Below are positions 35,170 through 43,398 of a DNA stretch of 45,539 nucleotides, in pieces. The stretch's first letter is position 1. Each line of letters starts with the position of its first letter. Source of the DNA: Muribaculum sp. (lineage in GTDB: Bacteria; Bacillota; Clostridia; Lachnospirales; Lachnospiraceae); assembly GCA_023663735.1 (NCBI GenBank), contig JAMPGV010000016.1, forward strand, positions 1 to 45,539, written 5' to 3'. The notes below the pieces were generated by a model. It searched no databases and was not told where the DNA came from. It was given only the letters and a program-made list of their open reading frames with translations. Made by a program: the position numbers and the translations under genes.

Positions 35170-36705
35170 TTAAAATACAATTTTTCTTTTATTCAGCGCG
35201 CTCAAACAGCCCACCGCCAGCGCCGCGCACACAATGCACACGGGCCAGCTCACCAAAAACGAGGCGGCTATCGGCGTATAGGTCAGACAATACACCAGCA
35301 GATTCGATACCGCATGAACGGCCAGCGCCATCTTAAAGTCCCCGAAATACTCATAGGCATACGCGATCAGGCATCCCATGATGAAACCGTATACCCCCTG
35401 CACGGAATTCATGTGGTACACGCCAAAGAGCGCGGAGGAGACAAAGAGCGCCATCTTGGGATTGATGAATCTGCGCAGATAATTGTGTATGATCCCGCGG
35501 AACAACAATTCCTCCGCCACGGGCGAGATCACGCCGAAGGTAATCAATCCCAGCAGAAACGAGGCGGAATACTGATCCTCCCGCACCGCCTGATACGCCC
35601 CCGACTTGTCCACGATTCCCAGAAGCTCCAGCAGCAGGTTCAGCCCAAGCACCGCTCCCACGGCCGCCCCTGCCAGCAGAAGATAACTTGACCTGCCCTC
35701 GCGCCGCAGGTATCTGAGTTTATTTTCCTCCGCCGTCTTTTGGATCAAAAGCTTCGCATTGGACCATACCGCCACTGCGCCGCCCACAAACCCCAGCGCC
35801 GATTTCAGCACGCCCTGATTGCCGGTAAAAGCAAAATCTGCGTCCCCCATCGCCGCCTTGTCCCGCACGAACAAAAAGGCGTCCAGCGCCGCCGGTAGAT
35901 TCATGTCCCACAGCTTGACACAGGCCAGTTCCACCGCATACATGACAACGCTGCGCACCAGCATGAACAACAGAAAAGAATAGAGCATCACCCAGATCCG
36001 CTGGAAGGTCAGACCCTTCGGCTCATTCGCCGCCTTCTCTTCCTCCACGCCGCGCATCAGAAAACGCTCCAGCTCCTCCACGCTGCGCACGATATAATCC
36101 GCCTTGGCCGCTTTCAGCTCCTCCATGCTGCCGTATCCGTAGGCCACGCCCACGCTCTCGATTCCCAGCGCCTTCGCGCCCTCCACATCAAAGCTCCTGT
36201 CGCCGATCATATAGACCTGTCCCTTTTGGATGGGCTTGTACGCAAACAGGCGGTTTAACGCCTCCTGCACCACCTCGTCCTTGTTCTCCCTGCTGCCGTC
36301 CAGCTCGCTTCCCACGACCACCTTAAAATACTTGCGCAGGTCAAAGTGATCCAAGATCCGCTCCACGAACACCTGCGGCTTGGAGGAAGCCACAGCCAGA
36401 AAAAAGCCCTTGGACTGCAGCGTATGAAGCATCTTCGGAATCCCTTCATACACCTCGTTCTCAAAGATTCCCGTGTCCTGAAAACGCTCCCGGTACTTCG
36501 CCACCGCCTCCTCCGCCTGACCCGCGTCGAAACCGTAGAAATTCATGAAGCTGTCCCGCAGGGGCGGACCGATAAACTGCTCCAGCTTGGCGCGGTCTTC
36601 CTCCTCAATCCCGAACGACTGCAACGCATACTGTACGCAGGTGGTAATTCCCACCCCGGGGTCGGTCAATGTTCCGTCCAAATCAAACAACAGATATTTT
36701 TTCAT
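35170..36705 (-). CDS. Fusion: HAD phosphatase (phosphoglycolate phosphatase-like) with CPBP intramembrane protease
   Basis: Residues 1 to about 215 form a complete HAD hydrolase: FDLDGTLTD with catalytic Asp8 and Asp10, VASSKPQVF as motif II, Lys and GDRSFDVEGAK as motifs III and IV. After a basic linker, about eight membrane segments follow from 228 to the end. They contain the CPBP/ABI signature: PVAEELLFRG (about 395), FGVYHMN (about 430) and HAVSNLL (about 465), the Glu and His residues of glutamic-type intramembrane proteases. Its ATG follows the greA stop codon directly and uses a Shine-Dalgarno inside greA. Both halves look catalytically intact, so this is a genuine fusion rather than a misread frame. 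Substrates are unknown. Confidence 0.88.
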   Translation of the reverse strand: MKKYLLFDLDGTLTDPGVGITTCVQYALQSFGIEEEDRAKLEQFIGPPLRDSFMNFYGFDAGQAEEAVAKYRERFQDTGIFENEVYEGIPKMLHTLQSKGFFLAVASSKPQVFVERILDHFDLRKYFKVVVGSELDGSRENKDEVVQEALNRLFAYKPIQKGQVYMIGDRSFDVEGAKALGIESVGVAYGYGSMEELKAAKADYIVRSVEELERFLMRGVEEEKAANEPKGLTFQRIWVMLYSFLLFMLVRSVVMYAVELACVKLWDMNLPAALDAFLFVRDKAAMGDADFAFTGNQGVLKSALGFVGGAVAVWSNAKLLIQKTAEENKLRYLRREGRSSYLLLAGAAVGAVLGLNLLLELLGIVDKSGAYQAVREDQYSASFLLGLITFGVISPVAEELLFRGIIHNYLRRFINPKMALFVSSALFGVYHMNSVQGVYGFIMGCLIAYAYEYFGDFKMALAVHAVSNLLVYCLTYTPIAASFLVSWPVCIVCAALAVGCLSALNKRKIVF

Positions 36706-37206
36706 CTAAAAACTCCTTATTTTATCTCCGTCATCCACGGTATTTTCAATCTTGACAATGCGCACGTCATATCCCACGGACTCGCTCACCTGCACATGAG
36801 CCGTCTCACCCGCCTTCCTGCCCAGCAGCGCTTTGCCAAGCGGTGACTCGTTGCTGATCAGCCCCTCCAGAGAATTGCCCCGCACCGTGGTGACGATCTT
36901 GTAAGTTTCCTCGCTTCCGTCGTCCAGAAAAGCCACCGTCACCGTATTGTTGATGCCCACTTCGTCCGCCGCGGAATCCTCGGAGATCACCCGCGCCGTC
37001 CGGATCATCCGCTCCAGATACCGGATGCGGCTCTCGTTCTGATTCTTCACTTTCTTGGCCGCATGATACTCAAAATTCTCACTCAAATCCCCGTGCGCCC
37101 GAGCCTCTTTCACATCCTCCAAGGCCTTCGGCCGCACCACCAGCCTGCGGTACTCGATCTCCTCTTCCATTTTCTTGATATCGCTGGGCGTCAATTCGTC
37201 ATACAT
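36706..37206 (-). CDS. greA: Transcription elongation factor GreA
   Basis: The 166-residue protein has the N-terminal coiled coil with tip acidic residues (ARAHGDLSENFEYHAAKK) and the C-terminal FKBP-like domain (NNTVTVAFLDDGSEETYKIV, ISNESPLGKALLGRKAGET). GreA rescues backtracked RNA polymerase by stimulating transcript cleavage. A ribosome binding site GGGAG precedes the ATG. Unusually it sits inside an envelope-type operon, 18 bp after the MraY-like gene and abutting the HAD-CPBP fusion. Whether it is the only Gre factor of the genome cannot be seen. Confidence 0.95.
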   Translation of the reverse strand: MYDELTPSDIKKMEEEIEYRRLVVRPKALEDVKEARAHGDLSENFEYHAAKKVKNQNESRIRYLERMIRTARVISEDSAADEVGINNTVTVAFLDDGSEETYKIVTTVRGNSLEGLISNESPLGKALLGRKAGETAHVQVSESVGYDVRIVKIENTVDDGDKIRSF

Positions 37207-37224
37207 AAGCGCTCCCTCTCTCCT

Positions 37225-38190
37225 TTATCCCTGAATCCCCAAAACCACCGCCGCGGACACAATGATCTGGATGATGGCAAACCGATACACCGTCTGGGTG
37301 TTAGACCACCCCCACACCTTGCGCACATGGTCGTGCAGCGGCGTCCTCGTGTGGGTGAGGATATGAATTTTGCAAAACCGCAGAAGCGCCACTTTCACCA
37401 GCCCCAGACCGCCGTCGAGCATCAGCACAACGGCCACCGGAAGATACAGCACGGGACAGCCCGTCTTCAAGATGGCAATGCTGATGAACAATCCCATGGC
37501 GCGGCTTCCCGCATCTCCCATCATCAGCTTGCTGGGCGTGGCGTTATACCACAAATATCCCAGAATGCAGACCGAGAAGAGCAGAATCGCAAAAGAGAAA
37601 TTCTCGGGCCTGCCTTTGATGCGGTCCACCAGATAAATCGTCATCAGCGTGATGATGCCCAGCGTCCCCGACAGCCCGTCCACTCCGTCGGCGCAGTTTG
37701 TCACGTTCACGGATCCCCACACCAGCGCCACCGCCAACAGGGCAAACACCACCGGATGCAGCACGAATTTCACATGAAAAAGCGCCAACTCCACCACATT
37801 GGAATTGTATTTCAAAAACGTCATGGACACCAGCGCCGCCACGCACAGATCCAGAAATCCCTTCTTGTATTCGTTCCACGGCGTCTCCGACGCATCGTCC
37901 AGATAGCCCGTGAGCATACAAATCGTAAGAAGGATCAAATAGATGGTCATCTCCGCCTGCAGCGGAATAAAGAGCAGCGCCGTCGCCACGAACACCAGCA
38001 CAAAGATGATGCCCGCCCCTCTGGGTTTTCCAGCAGACAGCTTCCCGTCATGGGCAAATTCCCGGCCGCCGTCCTTGGGCAGATAGACGCTCAATTTCCC
38101 GGTGGCCAGCACCGTCGCCGCAAATCCGCACAAAATTCCCGCAAACACATAAAGACTGCTGCCGCCCGCAGGCCAAAACTGATAAATCAT
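37225..38190 (-). CDS. MraY-like phospho-N-acetylmuramoyl-pentapeptide-transferase family membrane enzyme
   Basis: The 321-residue protein has about ten membrane helices and the polyprenyl-phosphate hexose-1-phosphate transferase signatures: GYLDDASE (Asp-Asp), VNVTNCADGVDGLSG, MGDAGSRAMG and a C-terminal HDHVRKVWGWSNTQTVYRF that parallels the MraY His-rich loop. MraY transfers phospho-MurNAc-pentapeptide to undecaprenyl phosphate. The absence of the dcw cluster suggests a second paralogue or a displaced gene. The ATG at 38190 has GGGGAGG seven bases upstream; the open frame extends to 38304 through the repeat at 38221-38284 and is not used. It is the first gene of the greA operon. Confidence 0.85.
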   Translation of the reverse strand: MIYQFWPAGGSSLYVFAGILCGFAATVLATGKLSVYLPKDGGREFAHDGKLSAGKPRGAGIIFVLVFVATALLFIPLQAEMTIYLILLTICMLTGYLDDASETPWNEYKKGFLDLCVAALVSMTFLKYNSNVVELALFHVKFVLHPVVFALLAVALVWGSVNVTNCADGVDGLSGTLGIITLMTIYLVDRIKGRPENFSFAILLFSVCILGYLWYNATPSKLMMGDAGSRAMGLFISIAILKTGCPVLYLPVAVVLMLDGGLGLVKVALLRFCKIHILTHTRTPLHDHVRKVWGWSNTQTVYRFAIIQIIVSAAVVLGIQG

Positions 38191-38220
38191 AACGACACCT
38201 CCCCTTCGATGTGTGTATCC

Positions 38221-38284
38221 AGACGATTGCGAAACGCTCACTTCGGAAAGCGTCATTGTGCAAATTGGCGATTCGCAAACGTCT
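38221..38284 (-). repeat. REP-like palindromic element, copy 2
   Basis: A 64-bp element with ends AGACGATTGCGAA and TTCGCAAACGTCT (13-bp inverted repeat, one mismatch). Its reverse complement aligns along its whole length with 13521-13585, sharing CGTTTGCGAA, AATTTGCACAATGAC and TTTCGCAA. It sits 31 bp upstream of the mraY-like start codon. Confidence 0.65.
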
Positions 38285-38300
38285 GAATGTGTGTATCTTA

Positions 38301-41183
38301 TCACAAAAAAGGCCTGAACGCAATCCGGCTGTCGCGCTCCGTGTAAACCTCCCGCAGTTCTTCCGCCGCTTTCTCCACAGTCTGATACAAATCCGCCGCG
38401 GACATGCGCAAGGCGCCGGCTCCCCAGACAACGGTCTGCTCCAGCGCATCGGACGTGGCCACCGTCACCTGATACCGGCTCCCCAGCTCATGCACCGACC
38501 GCTCGATATACTGATCCGCCGTCTCCGCTTCTTTCGTGTAAACCACGTCGATATTGTGATAACGCATTGAGCGCCCCGGATTGCCCTTGACTTTATAAGC
38601 GTCGAACACCAGAACCAGCGCGCCTCCCGCGGTTCCCTGATAATTGCTCAAAATATCCATGAGCCGGTCTCTGGCGCTGTCGATGTTGGCTCGCGCCAGT
38701 TCCCGCAGTTCTTCCCATGCAAAAATGATATTATAGCCGTCCACCAAAAGACAGGCTTCCTTCCGTGTCCCGCCGGTCTCCCCGCGGGCGTTCCCCACCT
38801 CCTGTGCGGTTTTGCGCCTCCCGCTCTCATAGGCGTCCCGGCGGCTGACATGATACCGTCTCCTGCGCCGTTCGTCCCGCTCATGTCCCCCGTATGTCTG
38901 CCGGAAAATCGTCTCGATCTCCTCCTGCGTGATCACACGCTCCGCACGCTGGCCGGACGCAGGAACCCTGCGGCCATATCCCGCATTCCCGGCGCCTGCG
39001 TCTCCGCCGCCCGCAGCCTCCGGACAATCCTCCCCATAGCTTAGCGGCACAGCCGCCTCACCGCCCTCCGCATCCTGTGTCAGCCCAGCCTCCGCCAGCC
39101 GCTTCACGGATTCCGGAATCTCCGTATGGGCATACTCCGGCACCCGATCCCAGCTCACCACAAATCCCGCCCCATGGGCGCAGAACACCGACCCCGTGGG
39201 ATTCTCCACATCCGCCTCCGGGTCATACCCGCGCGCTGCGATCACTTCCTCCGCATTGTGACAGGGCGCATAGCCGTCCAGGACACAGCTCAGATGCCCT
39301 TCCCCGTGCGTGTAGGCGTTGACCTGCCGCTGATAAGCGCCCATCGCCGCCACGGGCGCCCTGCCCACAAGCGTACTGCGGCCGCCCTCCGTCACGGGGG
39401 ATTCAAAGCTCCCGCACATCCGCTGCACATCCGCCATGGCTCGCCCCAGACATTCCGCCGGTAGCTCCAGCACAAAGGAAAACATCGGCTCTAACAGCAC
39501 ATTCTCACAGTTCATCAGCCCCTGCCTAAGCGCCCGGTAGGTCGCCTGCCTGAAATCGCCGCCCTCCGTGTGCTTCACATGGGATCTGCCCGCCACCAGA
39601 AGAACCCGCAGATCCGTCACGGGAGACCCGGTCAACACGCCCACATGCTCCCGCTCCTCCAGATGAGTGCGGATCAGCCGCTGCCAATTCCTGTCCAGCA
39701 TGTCCTCGCCGCACAAGCTGGCAAACTGCAGTCCGCTGCCCCGCTCCCCCGGCTCCAAGAGAAGCGCTACCTCCGCATAATGCCGGAGCGGCTCAAAGTG
39801 GCCGATGCCCACCGCCCCCTTAGCGATCGTCTCTTTGTATAAAATGCTTCCCTCGCCAAAACGCACCGAAAGCCCGAACCGCTCTGCAATCAGCTTCTCC
39901 AAAACCTCGATCTGCACCTCTCCCATGACCTGAGCATGAATCTCACGGCTCTCCTCCTGCCACAGGATATGCAAAAGCGGTTCTTCCTCCTCCAGCTGCC
40001 GGAGTTGTCCCAGCGCCTGCACCGCATCCGCCCCGTCCGGCAGTTCCACACGATAGCTCAGCACAGGCTCCAGCACAGGAGGCCCGTTCTCCTCCTCCGC
40101 GCCAAGCCCCTGTCCCGCAAAGGTCTTGGTCAGCCCCGCCACCGCACAGACGCCGCCCGCCGATACCTCCTCCGCCGTCACAAAACCGGCTCCGCTGTAA
40201 ATCCGGAGCTGATCCGCCTTCTCCTGAAAAGATGCGCTCCCAGACGCCGCACCCGCCCGGTTCTCCACCCACATTTTCACCCGCAGACTCCCGCCCGTCA
40301 CTTTCAGATGAGTGAGCCGGACGCCGCTTGGATCTCGGGAAATCTTAAACACCCGCGCACCGAACTCCTCCGGATAAAGGGGCTGCAAGCCATACTGCCC
40401 GACGCCGTCCAGAAGCGCCTCCACGCCTTCCAGCCGAAGCGCCGCGCCAAAATAGCACGGGAATACCCTGCGCTCCCAGACCGCCTCCGCAATCTCCTCT
40501 CTGGTCAGCTCCCCCCGCTCCAGATAGGCGTTCATCAACGCTTCCCCGCAAGTGGCAATCTCCTCCATGACATGGCCGCCAAGCCGCACCTCCGGACGCC
40601 CCCCGTCCGTCCCTTGGCTATATGCCTGTCCCTCCGTGCGCCGCACGATTTCTGCATAGTCCGTCGCCGAGAACGCCACGCAATTTGCATCCAGCTGCTT
40701 TTTTAAAGACGCCATCAGCCGCGCGCCGTCCGCCTGCGGCTGATCCATCTTGTTTACAAACAAAAAAACCGGTATTTCATACCGCTCCAAAAGCTTCCAC
40801 AGCGTCCGGGTATGTCCCTGTACGCCGTCCGCTCCGTTGATGACCAGCACCGCATAATCCAGCACTTGCAGCGTCCGCTCCGTCTCCGCGGAGAAATCCA
40901 CATGCCCCGGCGTATCCAGAAGCGTCAACTCCAGATCTTTCCACACCGTCTGCGCCTGCTTGGAGAAAATCGTGATCCCCCGCTCCCGCTCCAGCGCAAA
41001 ATTATCCAGAAAGGCATCCCCGTGGTCTACCCTGCCCAGCTTTCTGATCCGGCCGCCCAGATAGAGCATACTCTCCGCCAGCGTGGTCTTGCCCGCATCC
41101 ACATGGGCAAGAATCCCCAGCACCAGTCTCTTCGATTGTTCCTGTCCGCTTCTCTGTCCATTGGACCGGGCTGTCTCCGGCAC
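38301..41183 (-). CDS. Tet(M)/EF-G-like ribosomal-protection GTPase fused to a C-terminal NYN (YacP/Rae1-like) nuclease domain
   Basis: The 960-residue protein begins (GTG start, GGAGG eight bases upstream) with a translational GTPase: AHVDAGKT (26-33), RERGITI as switch I, DTPGH (90-94) and NKMD (144-147). EF-G domains II to V follow in the order of tetracycline ribosomal-protection proteins up to about 690. A low-complexity basic linker (about 700-815) leads to an NYN/PIN-like domain from about 820: LLVDGYNIIFAW (Asp825), LVFDAYKVKG (Asp871), ETADQYIER (Asp900) and VATSDALEQ (Asp922), the acidic set of YacP. YacP/Rae1 of Bacillus subtilis cleaves mRNA in the ribosomal A site. Both domains look intact. 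Function as a ribosome-targeted RNase is inference; tetracycline resistance cannot be claimed. Confidence 0.88.
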   Translation of the reverse strand: MPETARSNGQRSGQEQSKRLVLGILAHVDAGKTTLAESMLYLGGRIRKLGRVDHGDAFLDNFALERERGITIFSKQAQTVWKDLELTLLDTPGHVDFSAETERTLQVLDYAVLVINGADGVQGHTRTLWKLLERYEIPVFLFVNKMDQPQADGARLMASLKKQLDANCVAFSATDYAEIVRRTEGQAYSQGTDGGRPEVRLGGHVMEEIATCGEALMNAYLERGELTREEIAEAVWERRVFPCYFGAALRLEGVEALLDGVGQYGLQPLYPEEFGARVFKISRDPSGVRLTHLKVTGGSLRVKMWVENRAGAASGSASFQEKADQLRIYSGAGFVTAEEVSAGGVCAVAGLTKTFAGQGLGAEEENGPPVLEPVLSYRVELPDGADAVQALGQLRQLEEEEPLLHILWQEESREIHAQVMGEVQIEVLEKLIAERFGLSVRFGEGSILYKETIAKGAVGIGHFEPLRHYAEVALLLEPGERGSGLQFASLCGEDMLDRNWQRLIRTHLEEREHVGVLTGSPVTDLRVLLVAGRSHVKHTEGGDFRQATYRALRQGLMNCENVLLEPMFSFVLELPAECLGRAMADVQRMCGSFESPVTEGGRSTLVGRAPVAAMGAYQRQVNAYTHGEGHLSCVLDGYAPCHNAEEVIAARGYDPEADVENPTGSVFCAHGAGFVVSWDRVPEYAHTEIPESVKRLAEAGLTQDAEGGEAAVPLSYGEDCPEAAGGGDAGAGNAGYGRRVPASGQRAERVITQEEIETIFRQTYGGHERDERRRRRYHVSRRDAYESGRRKTAQEVGNARGETGGTRKEACLLVDGYNIIFAWEELRELARANIDSARDRLMDILSNYQGTAGGALVLVFDAYKVKGNPGRSMRYHNIDVVYTKEAETADQYIERSVHELGSRYQVTVATSDALEQTVVWGAGALRMSAADLYQTVEKAAEELREVYTERDSRIAFRPFL

Positions 41184-41214
41184 GCGTCCTACCTCCGTTT
41201 CTGTTCTGCTTACC

Positions 41215-41366
41215 TAGTTTGATTGATTCCTATTTGACTGCTTCCTGTTTGATTGATTCCTTTTGAACGATTCCCCTTTGATCAATTCCCTTTTGATTGA
41301 TTCCCTTTTGATTGATTCCTTTTGGATTGATTTCCTTTTGGATTGATTTCCTTTTGATCAATTCCC
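41215..41366. repeat. Ten tandem 14-16-bp repeats upstream of the GTPase-NYN gene
   Basis: Units follow the pattern TTTTGATTGATTCCC on the plus strand, i.e. GGAATCAATCAAAA on the minus strand, starting at 41215, 41231, 41246, 41261, 41276, 41291, 41306, 41320, 41336 and 41352. Units 8 and 9 are identical; others differ at one to five positions. There are no spacers, so this is not CRISPR. The array lies in the leader or promoter-proximal region of the gene starting at 41183. A possible minus-strand promoter (AAGACA-N17-TATAGT) lies just upstream, around 41410-41440. Confidence 0.85.
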
Positions 41367-41464
41367 TTCATGATCCAATGTGGAATCTCTCCGAATCCGC
41401 CGCATTAAAATGCAACTATATATTCCGTTTTCTGATTTGTCTTTATTGAAATCCTCAAAAATTA

Positions 41465-43135
41465 TCATAATATCTCCAAGATCAGAAACCCGCCCTGCTC
41501 CCATACCACCTCATAAGGCGCGGCCACCGCTTCCAGATCCCCCTCCTGCAACAGATACAGCCCCTCCCGGTCACAGCCTGTCCAATCATAATTCTGCACA
41601 TTGATATAATGATATCTCTCGGAATAGGGCAGAAGCTCCCTGCCTCCCGTGACGTCCGTCTGCTCCTGATAATACCGTGCGTCGATCCGACAGGCATACT
41701 GAGTCAAGATCTCCGCCATGGACAGATTGTACTGCCAGCCCATATTGCCCGTGATATAGAGCCTCTCGCATTCCGCCGCCTCGTCCGCTGTCCGCACGGC
41801 CTCCAGAAACGCCCCGTTATAATACTGTGCCGACTTTTCCGGATACACCGTAAAATAAGCCCCCACAAACAACAGGGCGCACACGCCATAGACTGCTCCC
41901 GCCGCGGCCAGCCACTTTCCGCTCCGCTCCGCCAGACGGCAGATTCCATACGCGCAGACCAGAATCAGCGGATAAAAGATGATATTGATGCGGTTCACAT
42001 TCACTTCATAGGTGATGACGCCCGTCCAGACGCCCGTGGCCAAAAATCCCCACAGCGCCAGCTTGTGCGCCTGCGCTTTCACATCCTTCTCCCCGAACAA
42101 ATCCTTGGTGAGAAGCGCCGTCCCACCCGCCATAAAGGGAATGCTGATATGATACAGCGGCCCGAAGGCCGGAATTGCATTGAACCAATAGTCCGGGAAC
42201 TGCAAAAAACTGCTCTTAAACAGCGCGCAGATATTCTTCCAGAGTTGGGAAAAAGAAAAATTCAAAAACAAGATATCGTTCCCACGGACCGTCTCCGGAA
42301 AACGGCTCATGGTAATCCACCCGGTTTCGATGGTATCCCAGTGGAACAGATTGATAGCCAGCACCAAGACCTCCGGCAAGGCCACCGCTCCGAAGATCAA
42401 AACACAGACAAGCGCCTCCCTCCATGAAAACAGCTTCTTCCGCAATCCCCACAGGGCAAAAACGGCCAGAAACGGCGTCACGGAATACACCGCAATCCCG
42501 TAGCAATAAAAAGTCAGCCCGAAGAAAAACATGGACAAATACAGATACCTCTTTTTTTCAATGCCCAGAAGCAGGAGATAAAAGGCCAGCAAAAAGACAT
42601 GAGGAAACAGATTGCAGTCAATGGACCAGCGGCTCTGCATAAAATGCCAGGGATTGACCGCAGTGAGCGCCATTGCCACGAAAGCAAACCGAACGCCGAA
42701 CATGCGCTTTCCGATCAGATATACCAGCGCGATTCCTCCCACGCTGGCAAGCAGCATGGGCAGACGGATCACCCAAGTGTGAAATCCCAAAATACGGATA
42801 AACGGAATCATCAGATAAGACAGCAGCACGCTCATCTGGCTCACCTGCCATGCGGCAAAGTGTACGGGAAGGCGCACGCCGAACCGATCCGTCCCATACA
42901 AGGACAGCGCCCATGCGTCCACCGCCCCCATGGCCTCGTCCTGATTGACGCCAAAGGGGAGCGAACCAAACCGAATCAGCCGCAACAATAGAGCGCCAAG
43001 CAGAATCGTCCAGAACAGAACCAGCCGTTTCTTCCCTGCCATCCCGTCCCCGTTTTCCCTATAGCCGCCTCCGGCTTTTCCCTGCGCTCTCTCCATTCGG
43101 CCCTCTCTCATCCTGTTTTCCCATACTCCGCTCAT
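41465..43135 (-). CDS. GT39/ArnT-like GT-C glycosyltransferase
   Basis: The 556-residue protein has a charged N-terminus, a first membrane helix (about 36-53) and then FGVNQDEAMGAVDAWAL, the external-loop Asp-Glu motif of GT-C enzymes of the GT39/GT83 type. About eleven further helices follow (such as FHTWVIRLPMLLASVGGIALVYLIG and LYLSMFFFGLTFYCYGIA) and an extracytoplasmic C-terminal domain from about 450. Such enzymes use polyprenyl-phosphate sugars to glycosylate lipids or proteins outside the membrane. The true start may be the internal Met of MAGKKRLVLFW (about residue 32). It is the last backbone gene before the defence island. Confidence 0.8.
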   Translation of the reverse strand: MSGVWENRMREGRMERAQGKAGGGYRENGDGMAGKKRLVLFWTILLGALLLRLIRFGSLPFGVNQDEAMGAVDAWALSLYGTDRFGVRLPVHFAAWQVSQMSVLLSYLMIPFIRILGFHTWVIRLPMLLASVGGIALVYLIGKRMFGVRFAFVAMALTAVNPWHFMQSRWSIDCNLFPHVFLLAFYLLLLGIEKKRYLYLSMFFFGLTFYCYGIAVYSVTPFLAVFALWGLRKKLFSWREALVCVLIFGAVALPEVLVLAINLFHWDTIETGWITMSRFPETVRGNDILFLNFSFSQLWKNICALFKSSFLQFPDYWFNAIPAFGPLYHISIPFMAGGTALLTKDLFGEKDVKAQAHKLALWGFLATGVWTGVITYEVNVNRINIIFYPLILVCAYGICRLAERSGKWLAAAGAVYGVCALLFVGAYFTVYPEKSAQYYNGAFLEAVRTADEAAECERLYITGNMGWQYNLSMAEILTQYACRIDARYYQEQTDVTGGRELLPYSERYHYINVQNYDWTGCDREGLYLLQEGDLEAVAAPYEVVWEQGGFLILEIL

Positions 43136-43155
43136 TCCGCTCTATTCTTGTTATT

Positions 43156-43233
43156 CTAGCATCTTTTCCCTTGGATTACAAGACTGGATTGCAAGCCGTA
43201 CTGTTTTAACAAATTATCTACCTTGACTGGCAT
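43156..43233 (-). pseudogene. Truncated duplicate of the MNT nucleotidyltransferase 5' end
   Basis: 43198-43248 repeats 44648-44698 with two mismatches in 51 bases, covering the ribosome binding site and the first 12-13 codons of the MNT gene (MPV[KR]VDNLLKQY). The reading frame then runs into unrelated sequence and stops after 25 codons at 43156. It marks the edge of the accessory island. Confidence 0.75.
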
Positions 43234-43252
43234 AGGGCTATCCCTCCTGTTT

Positions 43253-43384
43253 CTAATATACTGTTCCTTTTTCTATCCATTCTTTTAATTTCTTCTGAAG
43301 TTCCTTTTTATCCGGCAAATATAATTGATACCATGCCCGATGGAAAAACCTAAGTGGATTTTGTAGCCTCGCACAATTTCCCAT
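43253..43384 (-). CDS. Short ORF or gene remnant, unrecognised
   Basis: A 43-codon frame encodes CARLQNPLRFFHRAWYQL and DKKELQKKLKEWIEKGTVY, which has the look of a real C-terminal helical segment. The frame continues upstream for only about 15 codons before a stop, and AGAGG lies too close to the ATG. I cannot assign a family. It precedes the truncated MNT copy much as another gene end precedes the intact one. Confidence 0.3.
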   Translation of the reverse strand: MGNCARLQNPLRFFHRAWYQLYLPDKKELQKKLKEWIEKGTVY

Positions 43385-43398
43385 CCTCTTTAGCAGCT

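Noticed and set aside
38301-41183. Calling the GTPase-NYN gene a tetracycline resistance gene
   Set aside because: The GTPase part resembles Tet(M)-type proteins, but the sequence and the NYN fusion do not match an acquired tet gene I recognise and there is no mobile-element context.
41215-41366. CRISPR array
   Set aside because: Units of 14-16 bp follow each other with no spacers and there are no cas genes.
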